Shown here in pieces: positions 1 to 8,246 of a stretch of DNA of 13,773 nucleotides. A model generated the notes under the pieces. That model saw only the letters and a list, made by a program, of their open reading frames with translations. It searched no databases and had not been told where the DNA came from. The stretch lies in the NCBI GenBank assembly GCA_013362555.1, contig JABFVX010000490.1:1-13773 (forward strand), written 5' to 3'. Position 1 is the first letter of the stretch; each line of letters starts with the position of its first letter. Source of the DNA: Mycobacteriaceae bacterium. Its GTDB lineage: Bacteria > Actinomycetota > Actinomycetes > Mycobacteriales > Mycobacteriaceae. The position numbers and the translations under genes were made by a program.

Positions 1-46
1 CATTCGCCAGATCGGTACGCACATACCCATACAGCAGCGGCCTCAT
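1..46 (-). CDS. N-terminus of a divergent serine-recombinase-like protein (partial)
   Basis: The minus strand from an ATG at 46-44 reads MRPLLYGYVRTDLAN and runs off the window edge. The YGYVR segment matches the first beta-strand of serine recombinases, which normally continue as YGYVRVST with the catalytic serine. Here T-D-L stands where V-S-T is expected, so the visible part already lacks the nucleophile. From memory, short resolvase-like proteins with this kind of N-terminus occur in Nocardia and Streptomyces beside XRE regulators, and this one is divergent from the regulator at 153. The Shine-Dalgarno is weak (GAGA just upstream). Only 15 codons are visible, so the call is tentative. Confidence 0.45.
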   Translation of the reverse strand, partial: MRPLLYGYVRTDLAN

Positions 47-68
47 ATCTCTATCATTTCCCCCGCAC

Positions 69-97
69 TGGACCTTTGAAAGGACATAAACTAGGAC
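69..97 (+). promoter_or_regulatory. Weak candidate promoter and small palindrome upstream of the XRE regulator
   Basis: The 106-bp gap between two divergent starts holds a possible -35 TGGACC (69-74), a 17-bp spacer and a -10-like TAGGAC (92-97). An 11-bp perfect palindrome CCTTTGAAAGG (73-83) lies in the spacer. Its position would suit autoregulation by the neighbouring HTH protein. Both promoter boxes are poor matches, so this is a lead only. Confidence 0.2.
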
Positions 98-152
98 GAC
101 ACCGGGACATTCGGTTGCAGCGTGCGGTGCAGGACAGACCGGGGGTCACGCC

Positions 153-1412
153 ATGGCGCCTACCGGAAACACGCGACTTCGAGCCGCGCGGCAGGGGCTC
201 GGCCTGCGTTCGCAGGCCGCCTTCGCCGATGCGGTGACCGATGCCGCCCGGCGCATCGGACTGCGGGTGTCGGTGACGACGCGCACGGTCCGGCGGTGGG
301 AGTCGGCCAGTCCGCCGTGGCCGCATCCCGAGCACGCGGCGGCGCTGGAAACGCTGTTCCGGCGGCCTATCACCGAACTGGGGTTCAGCCCGCCATGGTC
401 GCTGGGCGGCGCGAGCGGAGCAGCGCGGCCCGCCGTGGCCGAGATCCCCGCCGGGCACGGCGCTCTCGGCACCGAGTTCGTCGGACTGCCCCCCTCGGTG
501 GCGACCGACTACCTGTCGGTCACCGTCGGGTACCGGCAGCTGTACTGGGCACTGCCCGCGACCCGGCTGCACCGGCCGGTGGCCGAGCATGCCCGCCTGG
601 GCGCGGACCTCATCGCGCAGGTACCGCTGCCGAGCAGGCGGCTGTTCGCCGCGGCCGTCGCCGAATCCAGCCTGCTGGCAGGGCGGCTGGAGTTCTTCGA
701 CCTGCAAAAGCCCGAGATGTCGCAGCCCAGTTTCGTCGTGGCGCTGCAGGCCGCGCACGAGGCGGGCGACTCCCTCATCGGGGCGGCGATTCTCGCGCAC
801 ATGGCCTTCGCGCCCGCCTTCTCCGGCGACCCGACCCGCGCCGAGGAGGCCCGCGACCGGATGCGGGCGGCGCGCGCGTTCGCACGCCGCGGCGACGCCC
901 CCAGCGAGATGATCGCGTGGATCGATGCGGTGGAGGCGGAGGTCGAGACCCGCTTCGGCGACATTCGGCGCGCCCTGGCGCTCATTCGGCACGCGGAGGA
1001 CCGCTACGCCGCCCCGGACGACCGCAGCTGTCCGGCGTGGCTGGACTGGTTCTCCGAAACGCGCCTGGCGGGCTTCAAAGGCAACACGCTGATGGTGGCG
1101 GGCCGGGGCCGGGAGGCGCGCGACACCCTGGAACGCGTGCTGCGGGACCTGCCGGACAGCGCAGTCAAGCAGCGCGCCGTCATCCTGGCCGACTTGGCGG
1201 CGGCGGCCGTGCTCGAGCAGCTTCCGGAGCAGGCCTGCGCCCTGCTCGGCGAGACGCTCGACCACCTGGGCCGGTACTGGTACGCCACCGCGATGGACCG
1301 GGTCAAGTCGGTGCGAGAGTCCTTACGCCGCTGGGATTCCCTCCCCGAGGTCCGCGCCCTCGACGAGCGCCTCTACGACTGGCACACCACCGTCAACTCC
1401 CTCGTGGGCTGA
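153..1412 (+). CDS. XRE-type HTH regulator with C-terminal TPR-like helical domain
   Basis: A 419-residue protein with an N-terminal helix-turn-helix (about residues 6-80) of the kind seen in large Streptomyces/Nocardia regulators. Residues 44-51 (RTVRRWES) form the likely recognition helix, followed by a conserved-looking PPWPHPEHAAALETLF stretch and GFSPPW at 77-82. The rest (about 110-419) is almost all helical and alanine/leucine/arginine-rich, with repeated two-helix units as in TPR-type sensor domains. There is no transmembrane segment, so it should be a cytoplasmic DNA-binding protein. The ATG at 153 is chosen because GGGGG lies 7 bases upstream (141-145) and the HTH starts right after. 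It is divergent from the recombinase-like gene and converges on the HAD gene. Its last Gly codon and stop lie inside an 82-bp palindrome. The ligand is unknown. Confidence 0.75.
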   Translation: MAPTGNTRLRAARQGLGLRSQAAFADAVTDAARRIGLRVSVTTRTVRRWESASPPWPHPEHAAALETLFRRPITELGFSPPWSLGGASGAARPAVAEIPAGHGALGTEFVGLPPSVATDYLSVTVGYRQLYWALPATRLHRPVAEHARLGADLIAQVPLPSRRLFAAAVAESSLLAGRLEFFDLQKPEMSQPSFVVALQAAHEAGDSLIGAAILAHMAFAPAFSGDPTRAEEARDRMRAARAFARRGDAPSEMIAWIDAVEAEVETRFGDIRRALALIRHAEDRYAAPDDRSCPAWLDWFSETRLAGFKGNTLMVAGRGREARDTLERVLRDLPDSAVKQRAVILADLAAAAVLEQLPEQACALLGETLDHLGRYWYATAMDRVKSVRESLRRWDSLPEVRALDERLYDWHTTVNSLVG

Positions 1413-1488
1413 GTTCTTACACCCGTAGCGTGCGTCCACACCCGCAGCTGCGGGTGTGGACGCACGCTACGGGTGTAAGAACTCAGCC
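1407..1488. repeat. Palindrome A1, 82 bp perfect, between convergent genes
   Basis: A perfect inverted repeat of two 41-bp arms with no spacer, centred on CAGCTG (1445-1450). It begins at the last sense codon (GGC) of the XRE gene and ends at the last sense codon (GGC) of the opposing HAD gene, so both TGA stops (1410-1412 and 1483-1485) are part of it. ACACCCG occurs twice in each arm, 19 bp apart (1419 and 1438). The likely role is a bidirectional transcription terminator. There is no U-tract after the stem. It shares its tip and arm pattern with 9820-9887 and 11543-11612. Confidence 0.9.
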
Positions 1489-2127
1489 GGTGGTGACCAG
1501 GGCAGGGAGTTCGCGGAGGTCGCGCAGGCGGAAGTCGGCGAGGTCGGACAGGGTGGGGTCGTCGTGGTGGATCCAGCCCCAGGCGCCGCGCCGGATGAAC
1601 GCCGTGCGCAGCCCGGCATGCTTGGCCGGGGCGAGGTCGTTGTCGATACGGTCGCCGACGTAGACGATGCGGTCGGCGGGGCAGGGCGCAGCCTCCACCA
1701 CCTTCTCGAAGAACTCCGGCTCGGGCTTCTGCACACCCCAGTCGTCCGAGGTGGCGATGAAATCCGTCGGGAGTTCCAGGCTCCGCAGGATCTCGCCGGA
1801 GCGAACCGTCTGATTCCCGGCCACGCCCACCCACACGTCGGCGTCCCGAAGCGCCGAAAGGGCCGGGCGCACATCGGGATACAGGTCGTCCTCGCCGTAC
1901 CACTCGGGCATGCCCGCCTGCGTGCGCAACTCCCGCTCCCGCGCCAGGTCGAATCCCGGACGGAATACCTGGAAGGTGTCCCGGTAGTCCCCGCCCTGCG
2001 CGATGACCGCCCCGAAGACCGCGCCGAACGTCATCCGAGGCACGCCGAGCCAATCTGCCCAGGTTCCGTACTCCCGCGTCTCGTCGACCAGAGTTTCGCC
2101 GACATCGAATACGACTGCCTCGATCAC
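1483..2127 (-). CDS. HAD-superfamily hydrolase lacking the second motif I aspartate
   Basis: A 214-residue cytoplasmic haloacid dehalogenase-like hydrolase. Motif I is FDVGETLVD with the nucleophile Asp8; motif III is Lys134 in QKPEPEFF; motif IV is GDRIDND (Asp159 and Asp164). The residue two after Asp8 is Gly10, where phosphatases have the acid/base aspartate. The position of motif II carries GNQT (104-107). The fold is clear but the substrate cannot be named; the missing second Asp resembles dehalogenase-type members more than phosphatases. The start is GTG at 2127-2125 with no clear Shine-Dalgarno. It lies 79 bp downstream of uvrA on the same strand and may be read from it. It converges on the XRE gene and ends inside palindrome A1. 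Confidence 0.85.
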   Translation of the reverse strand: MIEAVVFDVGETLVDETREYGTWADWLGVPRMTFGAVFGAVIAQGGDYRDTFQVFRPGFDLARERELRTQAGMPEWYGEDDLYPDVRPALSALRDADVWVGVAGNQTVRSGEILRSLELPTDFIATSDDWGVQKPEPEFFEKVVEAAPCPADRIVYVGDRIDNDLAPAKHAGLRTAFIRRGAWGWIHHDDPTLSDLADFRLRDLRELPALVTTG

Positions 2128-2148
2128 CCAATCGAGGGTACCGTTACG

Positions 2149-2162
2149 AGGCGAAATCGCCT
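2149..2162 (-). other. Small hairpin between uvrA and the HAD gene
   Basis: AGGCGA (2149-2154) and TCGCCT (2157-2162) form a short inverted repeat in the 79-bp gap after the uvrA stop. There is no U-tract and the stem is only about 5-6 bp, far weaker than the long palindromes at other 3' ends. This agrees with uvrA and the HAD gene being co-transcribed rather than separated. Confidence 0.25.
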
Positions 2163-2206
2163 ACCCAGAGGTAACTTCGGCGCGTCACCCGCCGCGCGCA
2201 AGCACG

Positions 2207-5122
<2,916 letters not shown>

Positions 5123-5128
5123 CGGCAG

Positions 5129-5135
5129 TCCCTTT
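5129..5135 (-). promoter_or_regulatory. uvrA ribosome binding site
   Basis: AAAGGGA lies 6 bases before GTG 5122 on the minus strand. It decides the start against the longer in-frame GTG at 5140. Confidence 0.7.
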
Positions 5136-5185
5136 CTCACCCATCAACGGCATCAGACACAAAGCAGGCACACCCCCGTCCGGCC

Positions 5186-5208
5186 ATGCTATGCCCCGCC
5201 ACCGACAA
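5186..5208 (-). promoter_or_regulatory. RecA-NDp (PafBC-type) DNA-damage promoter of uvrA
   Basis: On the minus strand TTGTCGGTG (5208-5200), exactly 8 bases, then TAGCAT (5191-5186). This fits the RecA-NDp consensus TTGTCRGTG-N8-TAnnnT, the LexA-independent damage promoter of mycobacteria recognised with the PafBC activator. The start point would be near 5180, giving a leader of roughly 57 bases. No LexA box of the type CGAAC-N4-GTTCG is seen in this gap. The match is read directly from the sequence; control by PafBC is inferred from known mycobacterial biology. Confidence 0.75.
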
Positions 5209-5236
5209 GATTCGCCGGGCGCCGCGCGCAACCATG

Positions 5237-5287
5237 TCCGGAATGACCCGTGACGTGCGTCAGACGCACGTCACGGGTCATTCCGGA
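5237..5287. repeat. Palindrome B1, 51 bp perfect, after the cupin gene
   Basis: Two perfect 25-bp arms around a single A (5262). It begins 9 bp after the cupin stop codon and lies just upstream of the uvrA promoter, so it would separate the two transcription units. Its inner core GACCCGTGACGTGCG is shared with 12822-12886 and 8815-8867. Confidence 0.88.
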
Positions 5288-5296
5288 GGTTCGCGA

Positions 5297-5671
5297 CTAC
5301 TGGACCCACGGCGGACGGATGACGGTGCCGTCGGCGAGTTCGCCCTCGAAACCGACCGGAGCAGTGACCCAGACCGAGGCGGGGTCGGAACCGGGGTTGT
5401 CCAGCTGGATGGTGCTGTTCGCGTTGGCGACCGCGACATCGCCCGGGAAGAGCTCGTGGACCTCGCCGTCGATGGTGAGCACCGGGCGGCCCGCCGCGAC
5501 CATGAACAGCTCCTCGCGCTTGATGCGATGGGCCACGCCCGGGTTCGCTCCCGGGATGTCGACCCGCCACTGACACATCTCTGCGCTGCCGGAGTCCGGA
5601 CGGGCGAAGGAATTGAACCGCACCCCGTGCATGGAGAAGACCTGGGCGTCGGCATTGCGGATCACTGGCAT
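5297..5671 (-). CDS. Cupin-domain protein, regulated by the divergent MarR gene
   Basis: A 124-residue single-domain cupin (beta-barrel). Cupin motif 1 is degenerate, with His48 present in GVAHRIKREELFMVAAG but the second His of HxH replaced. Motif 2 keeps the turn FPGD (75-78) but has asparagine/alanine where the metal-binding His is usual. It may bind a small ligand with few or no metal ligands; no reaction can be assigned. The ATG at 5671 is preferred because GAGGGAG lies 5 bases upstream (5683-5677); the longer in-frame reading from 5713 would run through the promoter and operators. It is divergent from the MarR gene, with a strong promoter and two MarR-type operators between them. Palindrome B1 lies right after its stop. 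Confidence 0.8.
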   Translation of the reverse strand: MPVIRNADAQVFSMHGVRFNSFARPDSGSAEMCQWRVDIPGANPGVAHRIKREELFMVAAGRPVLTIDGEVHELFPGDVAVANANSTIQLDNPGSDPASVWVTAPVGFEGELADGTVIRPPWVQ

Positions 5672-5676
5672 GAAAA

Positions 5677-5683
5677 CTCCCTC
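5677..5683 (-). promoter_or_regulatory. Cupin gene ribosome binding site
   Basis: GAGGGAG, 5 bases before ATG 5671 on the minus strand. It fixes the start of the cupin gene downstream of the operator region. Confidence 0.75.
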
Positions 5684-5684
5684 A

Positions 5685-5703
5685 TAGACAAGCTTCTTGT
5701 CCA
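5685..5703. promoter_or_regulatory. Operator 1 of the MarR-cupin intergenic region
   Basis: GACAAG (5687-5692), CTT, CTTGTC (5696-5701) form an inverted repeat with flanking T/A bases. It sits around the expected start point of the cupin transcript. It has the same half-sites and 3-bp spacing as operator 2, and the two begin 22 bp apart, about two helical turns. Confidence 0.75.
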
Positions 5704-5704
5704 T

Positions 5705-5733
5705 ATTAGACAAGCAGCTTGTCTAAATGTCAA
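5705..5733 (-). promoter_or_regulatory. Promoter of the cupin gene
   Basis: On the minus strand -35 TTGACA (5733-5728), a 17-bp spacer and -10 TCTAAT (5710-5705). This is a near-consensus housekeeping promoter, unusual in such high-GC DNA. Operator 2 covers the spacer and -10 and operator 1 covers the start point, so bound repressor should block it. Confidence 0.75.
5706..5726. promoter_or_regulatory. Operator 2, 21-bp perfect palindrome
   Basis: TTAGACAAGC, a central A (5716), then GCTTGTCTAA: a perfect 21-bp dyad containing GACAAG-N3-CTTGTC. It overlaps the cupin promoter and ends 8 bp before the MarR start codon, so the same protein could control both genes. Confidence 0.85.
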
Positions 5734-5734
5734 G

Positions 5735-6151
5735 ATGACATCCATGCCCAGTCGAGCCGCCGACCTTCCGATGCTGCTGCTGGCCGCCGCGGCGCAGGTC
5801 ACCGACGCCGTGCACACGCACGGGTTCGCGTTCGTGCGGATGGCCCCGGACGGCGCGACGACCGCCGAGATCGCCGCGCACCTGGGCGTGACGAAGCAGG
5901 CGGCGGCGCAGTTGGTCGACGAGCTGGAGCGCAAGGGCTACGTGGCTCGCGGCCCGCACCCGACCGATGCCCGCGCCAGGCTGGTCACGCTCACCGATCG
6001 CGGCTGGGCCTGCACCGGCGCCGCCGACGCCGCGGCGGCCGCCTTTCTGGCCGACTGGACCCGCCGCCTCGGCCCGGCCGCGGTGACCGGCCTGCGCGAC
6101 ATGCTCGCGGCCGTCGTCCCGCCCGGCCGCGTCCGCCCCTCCGCCTGGTAG
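5735..6151 (+). CDS. MarR-family winged-helix repressor
   Basis: A 138-residue protein (135 from the second ATG at 5744) with a MarR winged helix-turn-helix. In numbering from 5744, ATTAEIAAHLGVTKQAAAQLVDELERKGYV (about 38-67) is the HTH and DPTDARARLVTLTDRG-like residues (about 72-87) are the wing. MarR proteins act as dimers on palindromes, which fits the two GACAAG-N3-CTTGTC sites directly upstream. There is no Shine-Dalgarno before either ATG. A -10-like TCTAAA ends at 5727, so a leaderless transcript starting at or near ATG 5735 is plausible. The inducer is unknown; Cys90 is the single cysteine in the region. The gene is followed by the MBL gene on the same strand after 114 bp with no long palindrome. 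Confidence 0.85.
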   Translation: MTSMPSRAADLPMLLLAAAAQVTDAVHTHGFAFVRMAPDGATTAEIAAHLGVTKQAAAQLVDELERKGYVARGPHPTDARARLVTLTDRGWACTGAADAAAAAFLADWTRRLGPAAVTGLRDMLAAVVPPGRVRPSAW

Positions 6152-6265
6152 AACAACCGAGCCGAGCAGGCGCGCTCCCGCACTGGACACCACGGGCCGC
6201 CCCGGCGGGGAACGATCTGGTGACACGGCTCCACAGAAGGCGGTCGCGCCGGTAGCGTGCCAGCC

Positions 6266-6952
6266 ATGTCAGAGCTCCACCTGGCCATCGACGACGGCTA
6301 CACCGGACACGTGACGCCGGGCTCCGACCCGCAGCGGCGCACCGTCAACGGCGCGCAGATCATCAAGATGTCGGTCGGCCCGATGGACAACAACGCCTAC
6401 CTCATCCACTGCACCGAATCCGGCCGCGGCGTGCTCATCGACGCCGCGAACGAGCCGCGCAGGCTCATCCGGCTCATCGAGGAGCAGGGCCCTGGCCTCG
6501 ACCTCGTCGTCACCACGCACCAACACCCCGACCACTGGCAGGCCCTGGAAGAAGTCGCTGCCGCCACCGCCGCCCCGACCGCCGCGCACCCGCTCGACGC
6601 GGGGCCGCTGCCGATCCGGCCGGATGTCCTGCTCGCGGACGGCGAGCCGATCCACATCGGCGAGCTGCGGCTGTCGGTGATCCACCTGCGCGGCCACACC
6701 CCCGGCTCAGTCGCCGTGGCCTTCACCGACGGCGACGGCCGGACTCATATCTTCAGCGGCGACGCACTGTTCCCCGGCGGAGTCGGCAAAACCCACACCC
6801 CCGAGTCCTTCGCCACCCTCCTGCACGACGTGGAATCCAAGCTCTTCGCCCAGTACCGCGACGACACCGCCGTCTACCCCGGCCACGGCGACGACACCAC
6901 CTTGGCCGCCGAGCGCCCCCACCTCCCCGAATGGCGCACCCGCGGCTGGTAA
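6266..6952 (+). CDS. MBL-fold metallo-hydrolase, Rv1637c-like (glyoxalase II type)
   Basis: A 228-residue cytoplasmic metallo-beta-lactamase-fold hydrolase. The metal site is complete: H85-Q-H87-P-D89-H90, then His144 in HLRGHTPGS, Asp166 in FSGDALFPGG, and His207 in VYPGHGDDT. Members of this form are glyoxalase II-like thioester hydrolases, but the substrate is not known. It resembles the mycobacterial Rv1637c family, including the N-terminal MSVGPMDNNAYLI and C-terminal PEWRTRGW stretches, and the same neighbours uvrA and usp. The ATG at 6266 is chosen; GTG at 6257 is in frame and possible, as neither has a clear Shine-Dalgarno. It converges on cbtA across palindrome C. Confidence 0.88.
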   Translation: MSELHLAIDDGYTGHVTPGSDPQRRTVNGAQIIKMSVGPMDNNAYLIHCTESGRGVLIDAANEPRRLIRLIEEQGPGLDLVVTTHQHPDHWQALEEVAAATAAPTAAHPLDAGPLPIRPDVLLADGEPIHIGELRLSVIHLRGHTPGSVAVAFTDGDGRTHIFSGDALFPGGVGKTHTPESFATLLHDVESKLFAQYRDDTAVYPGHGDDTTLAAERPHLPEWRTRGW

Positions 6953-6956
6953 CGCC

Positions 6957-7028
6957 CGCAGACGCACGCTTTTTCGCCAAACGCACCGGAAGTTTCCGGT
7001 GCGTTTGGCGAAAAAGCGTGCGTCTGCG
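6957..7028. repeat. Palindrome C, 72 bp perfect, between convergent genes
   Basis: Two perfect 35-bp arms with a 2-base centre (GT, 6992-6993). It begins 4 bp after the MBL stop and ends 8 bp before the cbtA stop on the other strand. Its sequence is not related to families A or B apart from a GACGCACG segment. Each arm carries a run of five T or A (6970-6974 and 7011-7015). It is probably a bidirectional terminator. Confidence 0.9.
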
Positions 7029-7036
7029 TCGACGAA

Positions 7037-7777
7037 TTATGGGGCGAGCGCGGCCGGGCGCAGGGCGCGCTCGGCGAGGAAACCGAAGACCGCACCGAAG
7101 GACGCCCACAGCAAGGCCTGGATGCCGAGTGCGGCGAGCCGGAAGTTCCACAGCACCGTGGCGGGGAACTCGGCGGGCACCTCGTCGATGACGGGCATCA
7201 GCATGAAGGCGAGCGCCGTGGCGGCGACGAACACCGCGACCGCGGCGATGCCCGCGTTCCAACTGCCCCACCGCGGCGCGAGCCACCGCGCCAGCATGAC
7301 CGCGCCCACGCCGAACAGCAGACTGAGCGCGACCATGCCGAAATAGAGGACCGTGCGGTGGTTCAGTGTCTCCGCCTCGCCGGCCCCGGGCGGGTTGGCC
7401 GGGTACTTGAGCCACGGCACCAGATGCAGCGTGAGAAACGCGCCCGCCGCCACGAGCAACGCCGTGGCGCGCGCCGTCAGCGCGCCGACCCGGCCCAGCA
7501 GGAAGGCGAACACCAGCGCGGCGAGCCCGCCCAGCGCGACGCCGTACACCAGTACCGCGGTGGCCAGGCCCGCGGTGGACTGCACCGCGCGCGACACCAC
7601 CTCGACCTCGTCGTGCGATTGGCCCCCGTGCGCGTGGGCGTGGGTCTCCTCCAACGCGATCGCCGCGTCGACCTGCGGTTCGCCGATCCAATACGCCAAG
7701 CCGAACGCGAGCAAGCCCGCAAGCACGCCCGCGACCATTCCGCGCACCAGAAGGGCGCGCACTACTGCCGATTCCAT
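7037..7777 (-). CDS. cbtA: CbtA-family cobalt transporter subunit
   Basis: A 246-residue integral membrane protein with about five to six hydrophobic segments (roughly 11-31, 68-90, 100-121, 144-165, 174-194 and 210-235). It is recognised as CbtA by the VPWLKYPANPPG signature after the third segment and the paired CbtB gene upstream. The loop after helix 1 is histidine-rich (H46, H48, H50, H55), a likely metal-gathering site on the outside of the membrane. CbtA/CbtB are predicted cobalt uptake systems tied to B12 synthesis. The ATG at 7777 lies 21 bp after the cbtB stop, so the two form an operon under the riboswitch upstream of cbtB. The Shine-Dalgarno is weak. Confidence 0.9.
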   Translation of the reverse strand: MESAVVRALLVRGMVAGVLAGLLAFGLAYWIGEPQVDAAIALEETHAHAHGGQSHDEVEVVSRAVQSTAGLATAVLVYGVALGGLAALVFAFLLGRVGALTARATALLVAAGAFLTLHLVPWLKYPANPPGAGEAETLNHRTVLYFGMVALSLLFGVGAVMLARWLAPRWGSWNAGIAAVAVFVAATALAFMLMPVIDEVPAEFPATVLWNFRLAALGIQALLWASFGAVFGFLAERALRPAALAP

Positions 7778-7798
7778 GGACTGATTCGCCCGACCCGG

Positions 7799-8017
7799 TC
7801 AGTGGCAGGGGAAGCCGAGCAGGTGCCTGCCGTCGTGCACCCACTCGTGCACGGTGTTTCCGGAGAACACGGTCAGCGCACCCTGTTCCACCCCGACGAA
7901 GTACAGGAGCACCATGCCGAACACGCCGACGAATACGGCCCACGGCAGCAGCGCCCGCACCGGAATGCGCAGCGCGACCGGGGTCGCGGCGGGATGGGGG
8001 GCGGCAGCGTAAGCCAT
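7799..8017 (-). CDS. cbtB: CbtB-family cobalt transporter subunit
   Basis: A 72-residue protein with one membrane helix (about 22-42) and a short C-terminal tail with histidines in HEWVHDGRHLLGFPCH, the signature of CbtB. The His/Cys tail probably helps hand cobalt to the partner CbtA. The ATG at 8017 is supported by AGGAGG (8030-8025) 7 bases upstream. It is the first gene of the cbtBA operon, with a cobalamin riboswitch in its leader. Confidence 0.92.
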   Translation of the reverse strand: MAYAAAPHPAATPVALRIPVRALLPWAVFVGVFGMVLLYFVGVEQGALTVFSGNTVHEWVHDGRHLLGFPCH

Positions 8018-8063
8018 GGCGAAACCTCCTCGGGAACTGCGCGTCCCGATCTCGAACGGGGGT

Positions 8064-8169
8064 GACGACAGCCCGGGTCTGACTCACCGCTCGCCCGCAT
8101 GGCGCGGAAGAGCGACTCACAGTGGCGCGACCGTGTCGGAGTTTCACCGCTCTTCCAAGCGCCATCGTC
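8064..8169 (-). promoter_or_regulatory. Cobalamin riboswitch controlling cbtBA
   Basis: The minus strand contains GGAAGAGCGGTGAAACTCCG (8156-8137), then ACACGGTCGCGCCACTGTGA (8136-8117), and GAGTCAGAC (8085-8077). These match the conserved core of cobalamin riboswitches (GGAA..GGTGAAA..CC, the GC..CACTGT segment and the terminal GTCAGAC B12 box). GACGA (8169-8165) can pair with TCGTC (8068-8064) as an outer stem. The element ends about 34 bases before the cbtB Shine-Dalgarno. A small CGGGA/TCCCG hairpin (8048-8031) abuts that site and may belong to the expression platform. When B12 is plentiful it should shut down cobalt uptake. Edges are approximate. Confidence 0.85.
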
Positions 8170-8246
8170 TTTGGACCTATGACCTTACCATCGGGAAAGT
8201 GCTGTCCGATATGGCGCGAACCGTGACCTAGAGGAGGGTTTATCCC

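Noticed and set aside
54..1265. Long open frame on the minus strand opposite the XRE regulator
   Set aside because: Low-complexity Arg/Gly/Pro composition with no domain and no ribosome site; it is a shadow of the regulator at 153-1412.
1407..1488. The same peptide (SYTRSVRPHPQLRVWTHATG) readable from both strands, as a possible repeated protein motif
   Set aside because: It is only the translation of a perfect palindrome beyond the stop codons of both real genes.
5123..5236. A LexA/SOS box upstream of uvrA
   Set aside because: No GAAC-N4-GTTC-type dyad occurs in the gap; the RecA-NDp motif explains damage control better.
6197..6208. CCGCC-CC-GGCGG hairpin between the MarR and MBL genes as a terminator
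   Set aside because: Only five pairs with a two-base loop and no U-tract; expected by chance in DNA this GC-rich.
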